A stretch of 48,081 nucleotides of DNA. Origin: Jatrophihabitans sp035642535 (GTDB taxonomy: Bacteria; Actinomycetota; Actinomycetes; Mycobacteriales; Jatrophihabitantaceae). The stretch lies in the NCBI GenBank assembly GCA_035642535.1, contig DASQSE010000027.1:1-48081 (forward strand), written 5' to 3'. Below the pieces are notes generated by a model, which saw nothing but the letters and a program-made list of their open reading frames with translations, searched no databases and was not told the origin of the DNA. Of this stretch, positions 23,292 through 30,964 are shown in pieces. Numbering within the stretch: the first letter of the stretch is position 1; every line of letters starts with the position of its first letter. The position numbers were made by a program, and so were the translations under genes.

Positions 23292-25556
23292 ATGCTCGTC
23301 CGGCTCGCGCAGTTCGCCATCCACGCCCCGAAGCGGGTGCTGGTCATTGCCGGACTACTGCTCGTCGGCGGCGGCATCTTCGGCGCCCCGGTGGCCGGGC
23401 ACCTGCTGACCGGCGGCTTCACCGACCCGGCCGCTGATTCGACGCACGCGACGAACCTCATCGACGACAGTTTCCACGGCGGGCAGGCCAACCTCGTCTT
23501 CCTGGTGACGGCGCCGGGCGGCGCGGACGGTGCCGCGGCGCGCGCGACCGGCACGCACATCCAGCAGGCCCTCGCCGAGCGCACCGACTGGACGACGTTC
23601 GCGCAGTCGTACTGGACGAGCCCGCCCAGCGAGGCGGCGGGACTGCGCAGCAAGGACGGCACGTACGGCCTCGTGGTCTCGCACATTCGGGGCAACGACA
23701 ACGAGATCCAGACCCGCGCCGGCGATCTCGCGGACCAACTCGGGCACGGTAGCGACGGCGCACAGGTCCAGGTCGGCGGCGCCGCGCTGGCCTACCACCA
23801 GGTGAACGACCAGACGAAGAAGGATCTCGCGTTCGCCGAGATGATCGCGATCCCGTTGACGGCGATCGCGCTGATCCTCGTGTTCGGCAGTGTGATCGCG
23901 GCGCTCATTCCGCTGGCGGTCGGCATCTTCGCGATCGTCGAGACGCTTGCCATCCTGCGCACGCTGGCGACGTTCACCGACGTCTCGATCTATGCGATGA
24001 ACATGACTACGGCGCTCGGGCTCGCGCTGGCGATCGACTACAGCCTGTTCATGGTCAGCCGCTACCGCGAAGAGCTCAACGCCGGCCGACCGGTCGAGGA
24101 CGCGATCGTCGCGACCGTCCGCACCGCCGGGCGCACGGTGCTGTTCTCGGCACTCACTGTCGGCCTTTCGCTGTCGGCAATGATCGTCTTCCCGATGTAC
24201 TTCCTCCGCTCGTTCGCCTATGCAGGGCTCGCGGTCGTGGCGCTCGCCGCCGCTGCCTCGATCATCGTGTTGCCTGCGTGCCTCACGCTCATCGGCACCC
24301 GCGTCAACGCGCTCGACCTGCGAGCCCTGCTACGCCGCACGCTGGGCCGACCGGAGCCGGCGCCGAAGCCCGTCGAACAGGGCTTCTGGTACCGGCTGGC
24401 GCGCACCGTCATGCGCCGTCCGGTCGTGCTCGGCGTCGCGGTCACCGCGATCTTCGTCGTCCTCGGCGCACCGTTCCTGCGTGCCAACTTCGGCTACCCG
24501 GACGACCGGATCATCAACTCCGGTTCCAGCGCGCGCACCGTCGGCGACGTGCTGCGCTCCGACTTCACGGACGACGCAGCGGCCGGCCTGGTGGGCGTCA
24601 CCGATTCGCCGGCCGCGACGTCGACCGCGCTCGCCACGTACACGGCCGAGATCAGCCGCATCTCCGGTGTCGAGAGTGTCACGTCGCCGGCCGGCACGTT
24701 CGTCGACGGCCAACAGCGGGGCCGTCCGCAGCCGACGCTGCGCTCGACGTCCGGCGACGGTGCGTTGTTCAACGTCGCCACTCGCGTCGATCCGTTCTCG
24801 TCGGCCGGGACGACGCTGGTGCACGATCTGCGCGACGCACCGGCGCCGTGGAAGGTCTATTACAGCGGCGCGGCGGCGTTCAACGTGGATGCGATGGCCG
24901 GGCTGGGCAACAAGCTGCCGCTCGCCATCGGGCTGATCGCACTCGCGACGTTCATCGTGCTGTTCCTGTTCACCGGCAGCGTCGTCGTTCCGCTCAAGGC
25001 GCTGGTGCTGAACACGCTGTCGCTCGCCGCGACGTTCGGCGCGATGGTGTGGGTGTTCCAGGAGGGCCATCTGTCCGGCCTGCTCGGCTTCACGTCGACC
25101 GGCTACCTGGTCGCCAACATGGTGATCCTGATGTTCTGCCTGGCGTTCGGCATGTCGATGGACTACGAGGTGTTCCTGCTCTCGCGGATCCGCGAGGAGT
25201 GGGTGAATTCCGACCGAACGGACGCCGCCAACCGCCGCGCGGTGCAGTACGGGCTGGCGCGCACCGGACGCATCGTCACCGCAGCCGCGGGCCTGATGGC
25301 GATCGTGTTCGCCGCGATGATCGGCTCGAAGGTCGCGTTCATGCAGTTGTTCGGACTGGGCCTGACGATCGCGGTGCTCGCCGATGCGACGCTCGTTCGT
25401 GGCATCCTTGTGCCAGCGTTCATGCGGCTGATGGGCCGGCGCAACTGGTGGGCACCGGCGCCGCTGGTCAAGCTGCACGATCGCTTCGGGCTGAGCGAGG
25501 CCGAACCCGCGCCAGCGATCGTTGCGCCGGCGAAGGAGCTGACCCCGACCGGATGA
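23292..25556 (+). CDS. MMPL-family RND transporter
   Basis: Inner-membrane exporter of 754 residues with two repeats, each of one TM, a large extracytoplasmic domain and five TMs. The proton-relay Asp-Tyr pairs are visible in the middle of each repeat: D249-Y250 (LAIDYSLFMVSRYREE) and D624-Y625 (MSMDYEVFLLSRIREEW). Relatives export lipids or polyketides and include ActII-3. It starts at ATG 23292 with AGGGAGA five bases before. A palindromic operator lies in its promoter, and a TetR gene overlaps its stop (ATGA), so substrate-induced derepression is likely. Confidence 0.93.
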   Translation: MLVRLAQFAIHAPKRVLVIAGLLLVGGGIFGAPVAGHLLTGGFTDPAADSTHATNLIDDSFHGGQANLVFLVTAPGGADGAAARATGTHIQQALAERTDWTTFAQSYWTSPPSEAAGLRSKDGTYGLVVSHIRGNDNEIQTRAGDLADQLGHGSDGAQVQVGGAALAYHQVNDQTKKDLAFAEMIAIPLTAIALILVFGSVIAALIPLAVGIFAIVETLAILRTLATFTDVSIYAMNMTTALGLALAIDYSLFMVSRYREELNAGRPVEDAIVATVRTAGRTVLFSALTVGLSLSAMIVFPMYFLRSFAYAGLAVVALAAAASIIVLPACLTLIGTRVNALDLRALLRRTLGRPEPAPKPVEQGFWYRLARTVMRRPVVLGVAVTAIFVVLGAPFLRANFGYPDDRIINSGSSARTVGDVLRSDFTDDAAAGLVGVTDSPAATSTALATYTAEISRISGVESVTSPAGTFVDGQQRGRPQPTLRSTSGDGALFNVATRVDPFSSAGTTLVHDLRDAPAPWKVYYSGAAAFNVDAMAGLGNKLPLAIGLIALATFIVLFLFTGSVVVPLKALVLNTLSLAATFGAMVWVFQEGHLSGLLGFTSTGYLVANMVILMFCLAFGMSMDYEVFLLSRIREEWVNSDRTDAANRRAVQYGLARTGRIVTAAAGLMAIVFAAMIGSKVAFMQLFGLGLTIAVLADATLVRGILVPAFMRLMGRRNWWAPAPLVKLHDRFGLSEAEPAPAIVAPAKELTPTG

Positions 25557-26251
25557 CCGAGACGACGGCACGGCGCCGACGGGCCACTCGCGGCTCGGGC
25601 GAGCAACTGCGCGACGAGATCGTCGCCGCGACGAAGGAGTTGCTCGCCAAGTCGGCGAACTCCGACGCGGTGTCGATCCGCGCAGTGGCTGACGCGGTCG
25701 GCGTCACCCCACCGTCTATCTACCTGCACTTCGCCGACAAGGACACGCTCATCGAAGCGGTGGTCAGCGACGTGTTCGACGAGCTCGACGCGGCGATGGT
25801 CGCGGCCGGCGCCGCGGTCGAACTGCCGCTCGCGAAGCTGCGCGCATTCGGCCTCGCGTACGTCAAGTTCGCGGTCGAGCATCCCGAGCACTACCGGGTC
25901 GCGACGATGGAGCGCTGCCCGACCGAGGGACGTCCCGGGCACTTGGACGAGGTGCTCGCCGACGCCGCGTTCGCGCACTTCATGGAGACCGTGCAGGCGT
26001 GCATGGACGCGGGCGTGTTCGCGCAGGGCGACCCGCTGTCGATCACGCTGCAGCTGTGGTCGGCCGCACACGGCATCGCGGCACTCATGATCGCCAAGCC
26101 ATTCCTGCCGTGGGGCGACGTCGAGGCGGCGGCCGATCGGGTGTTGTGCGCCGCCGCGCTCGGCAAGGCCGTCGCCGATCGGCTGGGTGACGACCTCGAT
26201 CCGGCGGCGCTCACGAACTGGCTGGCCGCGCTGCCGGACGCGCCGCGGTGA
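25553..26251 (+). CDS. TetR-family transcriptional repressor
   Basis: Protein of 232 residues with an N-terminal HTH (about 38-70: VSIRAVADAVGVTPPSIYLHFADKDTL, quoted in parts) and a TetR_C-type ligand domain that contains EHPEHYRVATMERC, as in the WHG/TetR_C_13 groups. It is translated from an ATGA overlap with the MMPL gene, so it is autoregulated if it binds the 23226 palindrome. The next gene overlaps its stop (GTGA). The ligand is unknown, probably a substrate of the exporter. Confidence 0.9.
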   Translation: MTETTARRRRATRGSGEQLRDEIVAATKELLAKSANSDAVSIRAVADAVGVTPPSIYLHFADKDTLIEAVVSDVFDELDAAMVAAGAAVELPLAKLRAFGLAYVKFAVEHPEHYRVATMERCPTEGRPGHLDEVLADAAFAHFMETVQACMDAGVFAQGDPLSITLQLWSAAHGIAALMIAKPFLPWGDVEAAADRVLCAAALGKAVADRLGDDLDPAALTNWLAALPDAPR

Positions 26252-27150
26252 CGCTTGGCGTGCGCCTGCCCTTCGTCCCGTCGACCCTGCACACGACCGA
26301 TCGGCCCAGCTCGACCGCGCAGTGGACGACGCTGGGCCGGGCGCTCGAACTGAACCGGCGCGAACGCATCGTCACCGACACCTACGCGCCGGCATTCCTG
26401 AGCGGCAGCGGCCGCGTCCTGCTGAAGGCGCTGTCCGCGGCGGGCCCGGTCGTGCGCCGCGCCGAGCAGGCCGAACTCGTCGGGTTGGCGGCGTCCGGGC
26501 TGTGCCGGCACCGCTTCATCGATGAGCAGCTGGTCGGTGCGTTGGACGACGGCGTCGAGCAGGTGGTGATCCTCGGCGCCGGCTACGACAGCCGCGCATA
26601 TCGCTTCGCCGGCGAGCTCGGCGGGCGGCCGGTGTACGAGGTCGACCTGCCGCCGCTCTCGCGGCGCAAGGCGGCAGTCGTGGCGTCCCGTTCCGACCTG
26701 TTCGGGCACACCGCGATCCGACGCGTCGAGATCGACTTCCGGACGCAGTCGCTGCACGAGCGGCTTGTGGCGGCAGGCTTCGAGGCCGGCGCGCCGACGT
26801 CCGTCGTGTGGGAGGGCGTGTGCCCGTACCTCGATCGAGCAGCGGTGGACGACACGCTCGCCGCGCTCGCCACGCTGTGCGGGCCGGATTCGCGGTTGGC
26901 ACTGGATCTGTGGCAGACGGTCGACGGTGCCGGTGGTTATCAACTGCGCGTGGCCGCGGTGCGGGCGATGCGGCTGATCGGCGAGCCGATCACGTTCACG
27001 ATCGCCGCCACGCAGGCAGCTGCGTTGCTGGCCGTACACGGCTTCGAAATCGACGACCTCGCCGAGGCGGCGGCGCTGACCGCGCGCTACGCGACCGGCG
27101 GGCGGGTGTGCGACCCGGGCATGTACCTGGTTTCAGCCCGGCTGCGCTGA
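26248..27150 (+). CDS. Class I SAM-dependent methyltransferase (LCM/PPM1-like)
   Basis: Protein of 300 residues of the leucine carboxyl methyltransferase-like group that is expanded in actinobacteria. The SAM loop VVILGAGYDSRAYRF is at 106-120; YEVDLPPLSRRKA and VVWEGVCPYLD are family motifs. Substrates in this group are mostly unknown; some act on polyketides or lipids, which would fit its place in an exporter operon. It starts at GTG 26248 inside the TetR stop overlap. Its last 18 bases overlap the end of the Lrp gene on the other strand. Confidence 0.88.
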   Translation: MTLGVRLPFVPSTLHTTDRPSSTAQWTTLGRALELNRRERIVTDTYAPAFLSGSGRVLLKALSAAGPVVRRAEQAELVGLAASGLCRHRFIDEQLVGALDDGVEQVVILGAGYDSRAYRFAGELGGRPVYEVDLPPLSRRKAAVVASRSDLFGHTAIRRVEIDFRTQSLHERLVAAGFEAGAPTSVVWEGVCPYLDRAAVDDTLAALATLCGPDSRLALDLWQTVDGAGGYQLRVAAVRAMRLIGEPITFTIAATQAAALLAVHGFEIDDLAEAAALTARYATGGRVCDPGMYLVSARLR

Positions 27151-27588
27151 TTGCACGCGTCCTTCGAACTTCGTGGAGAGGACGACCGTGGTGCGGGTGC
27201 GCGCCACGCCGCTGATCGCGTTGAGTGCGCGGATCGTCGATTCCAGCGCCGCCACGCCGGACACCCTGACTTTCACGACGAACGTCTCCTCACCACCGGC
27301 GACGAACCAGCAGTCCTCCACGACCGGGATCGCGGTGAGCGACGTGGTGACCTCGTCGAAATCGGCGCTGTCGCTGATGAAGACCCCGATCAACGCGTTC
27401 ATCGCGTAGCCGAGCGACTCGGGCGCCACCGCCGCGTGATATCCGGTGATGACGCCGGCCGCCTCCAGCTTCGCGACGCGCTCGTGCGCGGCGGGAGCGC
27501 TCAGCCCGACGACGCGGCCCAGCTCGGAGTAGGTCGCGCGGGCATTGGCGCGCAGCGCGTCGAGCAGCAGCCGGTCGACGGTATCCAC
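27133..27588 (-). CDS. Lrp/AsnC-family regulator
   Basis: Transcription factor of 151 residues: N-terminal HTH (DRLLLDALRANARATYSELG then GLSAPAAHERVAKLEAAGVI) and a C-terminal RAM/AsnC ligand domain (SLTAIPVVEDCWFVAGGEETFVVKVRV). I chose GTG 27588, which is preceded by GGGAGGGG at good distance and lies two bases after the mqnL stop; ATG 27606 is the other option. It is co-transcribed with mqnL and mqnP. The ligand is probably an amino acid; whether it controls these genes is unknown. Confidence 0.88.
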   Translation of the reverse strand: MDTVDRLLLDALRANARATYSELGRVVGLSAPAAHERVAKLEAAGVITGYHAAVAPESLGYAMNALIGVFISDSADFDEVTTSLTAIPVVEDCWFVAGGEETFVVKVRVSGVAALESTIRALNAISGVARTRTTVVLSTKFEGRVQSAQPG

Positions 27589-27590
27589 GG

Positions 27591-28196
27591 TCAGCGCCCC
27601 TCCCATCGTTTGATGAGGTCGTGCTCGACACCGAGGATGTCGAGCACCTTCGCCGCGACGAAGTCGACCAGTTGCGCGACCGTCTGCGGCGCGCTGTAGA
27701 AGCCGGGACTGGCCGGCAGCACGACCGCGCCGGCGTCGTGCAGCGCCAGCATGTGTTGGAGTGTGGCGCGGGTGTACGGCGTCTCTCTCGGAACGATGAC
27801 CAGCGGCCGGCGCTCCTTGAGCGTGACGTCGGCGGCGCGCTGCAGCAGGTCCTTCGACAGCCCGATCGCGATCCCGGCCACCGCAGCCGTGGAGGCCGGC
27901 ACGACGACCATGCCGCGCGTCGGGTACGACCCGCTGGCCGGACCTGCAGCGAGATCACCGGCCGGCCAGTAGCGGACGTCGGCGATCTCGCGCTCCAGCC
28001 ACGCACCCAGGTCCGCACGCCAGTGGCTGTCGCGGAAGGCCAGCCCGGTTTCGTCCAGGATCGTCAGGCGCGCAGCCCGCGAGACGACCAGGTCGACGGG
28101 CTGCCGCGCGTCGAGCAGCCCGCCGAGCACTGCGCGCGCGTACGGCGTGCCCGACGCTCCGGAGACCCCGACCACCCAGGGGACGCGGTCGCTCAT
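27591..28196 (-). CDS. mqnL: Flavin prenyltransferase, UbiX family
   Basis: Makes prenylated FMN, the cofactor of UbiD-type decarboxylases. Protein of 201 residues with the flavin loop SGASGTPYA (12-20), VVVPASTAAVAGIAIGLSKDLL and RETPYTRATLQHMLALHDAG, as in UbiX. It overlaps the stop of the UbiA-type gene (ATGA). With mqnP and the UbiD gene at 30961-32412 this forms the late futalosine steps (MqnP, MqnL, MqnM), as in Streptomyces. The symbol is assigned by context; ubiX is the generic name. Confidence 0.92.
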   Translation of the reverse strand: MSDRVPWVVGVSGASGTPYARAVLGGLLDARQPVDLVVSRAARLTILDETGLAFRDSHWRADLGAWLEREIADVRYWPAGDLAAGPASGSYPTRGMVVVPASTAAVAGIAIGLSKDLLQRAADVTLKERRPLVIVPRETPYTRATLQHMLALHDAGAVVLPASPGFYSAPQTVAQLVDFVAAKVLDILGVEHDLIKRWEGR

Positions 28197-29113
28197 GCGC
28201 CGAGGCCGTGCACGATCAGATCGGCCAGCGCGAAGCCGAACAGCCCGATGCCGATCACGCCGTTGGCGGTGAAGAACGCGCGGTTGACGCGGGACAGGTC
28301 GTCGGTGCGCACGATCGCGTGTTCATACCCGAGGACGGCCGCGGTGAGCGCGACGCCCGTCCACCACAGCCAGCCGAGCCCGGCGGCCGCACCGAACCAC
28401 ACGAACGCGGCAACCGTCACGACGTGCACGAGCGACGAGGTGCGCAACGCGGCCGGGATGCCGAACCGCGCCGGGAACGAGCGGGAGCCGATCTCGCGGT
28501 CGATCGCCGCGTCCTGGCAGGAGTAGATCAGGTCGAAGCCGCCGATCCAGGTGCCGACCCCGAGGCCGAGCGCCGCCGCCGGCCACGACGCATGGTTGGT
28601 GACCGCAAGCCAGGCGCCGACCGGCGCCACGAACTGGGCGAGTGCGAGCAGCACCTGCGGGAAGTCGGTGAACCGCTTGCCGTAGGAGTAGAGGACGAGC
28701 AGGAAGATCGCGACCGGGGCGAGCGCAAGGCACAGCGGCGACAGTGCCCACGCGCTGCCGAGGAAGATCACCAGCGCGATAACGGTGCCCAGCCCGGCGG
28801 CGCGCACGGTCAACTCGCCGGTGACGAGCTCGCGGCGGGCGGTGCGCGGGTTCAACGCGTCGAAGTGCCGGTCGAGGATGCGGTTGGCGCTCATCGCGAC
28901 CGTGCGCGCCGACACCATCGCGACCGTGATCAACGCGAAGTCGACCCAATGGACGGATCGCGAGTCACGCCACATCGCGGTGAGCGCAGCGATGTACGCG
29001 AACGGCAGCGCGAAGATCGAGTGCTCGATCATGACGAGCCGCAGGAACTTCTTGATCTTGTGTTGATTCCGGGGCTCTGGCACCGGATCGCGCACAAGAT
29101 CTGGCGTGGTCAC
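28193..29113 (-). CDS. mqnP: UbiA-family prenyltransferase (1,4-dihydroxy-6-naphthoate type)
   Basis: Membrane prenyltransferase of 306 residues with eight or nine TMs. The two Asp motifs that bind Mg-diphosphate are clear: NRILDRHFD (77-85) and D194...YSCQDAAIDRE with D201/D205. In this context it most likely attaches the polyprenyl tail to the 6-naphthoate intermediate of the futalosine pathway, before MqnL/MqnM-type decarboxylation. The start is GTG 29113; ubiX overlaps its stop. The upstream GntR gene ends 21 bases before, so it may be in the same transcript. Confidence 0.9.
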   Translation of the reverse strand: MTTPDLVRDPVPEPRNQHKIKKFLRLVMIEHSIFALPFAYIAALTAMWRDSRSVHWVDFALITVAMVSARTVAMSANRILDRHFDALNPRTARRELVTGELTVRAAGLGTVIALVIFLGSAWALSPLCLALAPVAIFLLVLYSYGKRFTDFPQVLLALAQFVAPVGAWLAVTNHASWPAAALGLGVGTWIGGFDLIYSCQDAAIDREIGSRSFPARFGIPAALRTSSLVHVVTVAAFVWFGAAAGLGWLWWTGVALTAAVLGYEHAIVRTDDLSRVNRAFFTANGVIGIGLFGFALADLIVHGLGA

Positions 29114-29134
29114 GGGCTCAAGTCTGCCAGCGCG

Positions 29135-29509
29135 TCACGCGAGTTCGCCGAGCCGGCGGTCGAGCTCGGCCACCGCCTCGTCCCGCGACACGTCAAGAGC
29201 GGCGATCGCTCGCGCATAGGCGCGTGCGGCGGCCGCGAGCCGGTCGCTCGTCTCGCTCCGGGACGGCTTCGGCCGTGCGGCGATTTTGGTGCCGTGCCGG
29301 ACCCGACTGGTGACGACGCCGGAGGCCTCGAGCTCGCGGTACGCGCGGGCGACGGTGCCGGGGGCAAGGCCCAGGTCGCCGGCGAGTTGCCGGATAGTCG
29401 GCAGCCGGCTGCCGGTGGGCAGCGTGCCCGTCTCGGCCAGGTGGGCGATCTGTGCCCGGATCTGCTCGAAGGGCGGAACCGGGCTGGCGGTGTCGACCTC
29501 GAGGATCAC
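29135..29509 (-). CDS. GntR-family regulator, YtrA type
   Basis: Short GntR protein of 124 residues: winged helix (VPPFEQIRAQIAHLAETGTL, LPTIRQLAGDLGLAPGTVARAYRELEASG in part) and only a short helical tail, as in the YtrA subfamily. These usually repress their own operon, which includes a membrane or ABC protein. Here the upstream gene encodes a membrane protein and overlaps by GTGA. The two 13-bp palindromes at 30382-30415 over the operon promoter are the likely operators. The start GTG 29509 fits the normal N-terminus. Confidence 0.88.
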   Translation of the reverse strand: MILEVDTASPVPPFEQIRAQIAHLAETGTLPTGSRLPTIRQLAGDLGLAPGTVARAYRELEASGVVTSRVRHGTKIAARPKPSRSETSDRLAAAARAYARAIAALDVSRDEAVAELDRRLGELA

Positions 29510-30372
29510 CGAGCGCCGCCGACCGCCGCCGCGTCGACGGGCGCGGGCTGTTTCGGGTGACGCGCGATCGCGAAGGCCGTCATCGCCCCGAGCAGCGGCA
29601 GGACGAGTCCACCGATCGCGATCACCGGACGCGCCGCGCCGTTCGCGAAGACCACCACATCGGTGGACTCGAGCGATGCGGACAACCACGCCGTGAGATA
29701 GCCGGCGATCGCGATCGTCGAGCCGGTGAGAACGCACAGCGACCGGCCGCGAACCGCCTCGTCTGCGGCGACGAGATCCGGCGGCCCGGACGGCTGCGGC
29801 CGCCGCAGCACCCGCCGCCCTGCTGCGAGCACCGCCGCGGCGATCAGGACGCACACTGCGAGCTGAGCGACCAGCCGTCCGCGCCTGGAACCGTCCACCG
29901 CGTTGATGGCGGCGAGGACGGTGACGACGAGCAGCAGGGTCACGGCGAGCCCGGCGACCACCCGGCCGGAGGTCGGCACGTACCGCGTCAGCTGCCGTGG
30001 AACGAGCGTCGCACGCCGCTTGGCGGTGTCCGTCCGGCTGGTGCCGATACGCCAGTCCGCGACGGTCGCGCCGATGAACCAGCCGACGAACGCGGCGACG
30101 ACGTCGAAGCGCAGCCAGTTACTGGTGAGCTGCCAGTATTCGGCCACCGCGACGACTGCGGCAACTAGGCCGACCCCTCGCCAGCGCCGCGTCGTCGCGA
30201 GATAACCGATGACGAACGGGGCATTGCCCGGCGTGATCACGAGCCGCTGCCGGCGCGCGAACCGCTCGATGCGGACCCGGCTGACCTCGGCGAAGGCACG
30301 CGTTAGCAGGACCAGCGCCACAGCGAGCAGCGGCACGATGGTGAGGAGTGCCTCGCCGACGGTCATAGTCAT
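29506..30372 (-). CDS. Membrane protein paired with the YtrA-like regulator
   Basis: Protein of 288 residues with about seven TMs (for example EALLTIVPLLAVALVLL near the N-terminus and AVTLLLVVTVLAAINAV in the middle). The second quarter, APFVIGYLATTRRWRGVGLV, resembles DUF1648-like membrane proteins often encoded next to YtrA-type GntR regulators. The first ATG is at 30372; another ATG at 30366 lies six bases after a TAGGTT box, so a leaderless start there is possible. First gene of a minus-strand unit that may run through GntR to mqnP, mqnL and Lrp. The function is unknown. Confidence 0.75.
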   Translation of the reverse strand: MTMTVGEALLTIVPLLAVALVLLTRAFAEVSRVRIERFARRQRLVITPGNAPFVIGYLATTRRWRGVGLVAAVVAVAEYWQLTSNWLRFDVVAAFVGWFIGATVADWRIGTSRTDTAKRRATLVPRQLTRYVPTSGRVVAGLAVTLLLVVTVLAAINAVDGSRRGRLVAQLAVCVLIAAAVLAAGRRVLRRPQPSGPPDLVAADEAVRGRSLCVLTGSTIAIAGYLTAWLSASLESTDVVVFANGAARPVIAIGGLVLPLLGAMTAFAIARHPKQPAPVDAAAVGGAR

Positions 30373-30381
30373 AACCTAGCG

Positions 30382-30415
30382 CATTGTATCAATGTCTTGC
30401 TACATTGTAACTATG
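30382..30415. promoter_or_regulatory. Two 13-bp palindromic operators (YtrA-like)
   Basis: CATTGTATCAATG (30382-30394) is a perfect palindrome with 5-base arms; CATTGTAACTATG (30403-30415) matches it with one arm mismatch. Centres are 21 bases apart, two helical turns. Confidence 0.55.
30383..30410 (-). promoter_or_regulatory. Promoter of the membrane protein-GntR unit
   Basis: On the minus strand -35 TTACAA (30405-30410), 16-base spacer, -10 TACAAT (30383-30388); start codon ten bases later. Each box lies inside one of the two operators. Confidence 0.6.
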
Positions 30416-30964
30416 GGCGGCACGTGTTGGGTGAGTGACGAGACGTGGGCAGCCATCGACCCGGCCCGTGCCCGGCTGGCGCCGGCGCAGCGACGTGTGG
30501 TCGTGGGTCTGGTGGTGCTGGCGATGCTCGCGGCACTCGTCCCGGTGCTCGCGACCTTGTCCGGCGTGACCGCACCGAACATGGCGCTGTGGCCGCACTC
30601 GCTCGCGATCGACCGGGCGACGCACTCGTTCACCGTCCGGTGGCAGGTCGACAACGACGACTGGTTCGGCGAGACGGTGACCGGCATCGACCTACGCGAC
30701 CGAGGCACGTCGGTCGTGGCCGTGACACCGTCCGACCTGTCGATCCCGAGCGGTCAGCACCGATTCCTCACTGCGCGCTTCCATGTCGACGACTGCGCGG
30801 CTCCCAGCTCGTTCAGCATGTTGGTGGTCGTGCACCTGTCCCGCCCGTGGGGCACGCAATCGGTCGAGTTGGTCACCGGGCAGATGGACCTGGTGAGCGT
30901 GCGTCGGCACGTGGACCTGTTCATGGACGGCGCCGCAGCGCTCGCCTGCGGACGGCACGGCTAG
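30413..30964 (+). CDS. Single-pass membrane protein of unknown function
   Basis: Protein of 183 residues with one TM (about 28-48, VVVGLVVLAMLAALVPVLATL) near the N-terminus and a beta-rich external domain that includes SFTVRWQVDNDDWFGETVTG and ARFHVDDCAAPSSF. I do not recognise a family. The start is uncertain: ATG 30413 is used here, ATG 30392 and GTG 30431 are in frame; none has a good Shine-Dalgarno. It diverges from the GntR-linked membrane protein and shares its operator region, so it may be co-regulated. Its end overlaps the ubiD gene by four bases. Confidence 0.65.
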   Translation: MGGTCWVSDETWAAIDPARARLAPAQRRVVVGLVVLAMLAALVPVLATLSGVTAPNMALWPHSLAIDRATHSFTVRWQVDNDDWFGETVTGIDLRDRGTSVVAVTPSDLSIPSGQHRFLTARFHVDDCAAPSSFSMLVVVHLSRPWGTQSVELVTGQMDLVSVRRHVDLFMDGAAALACGRHG

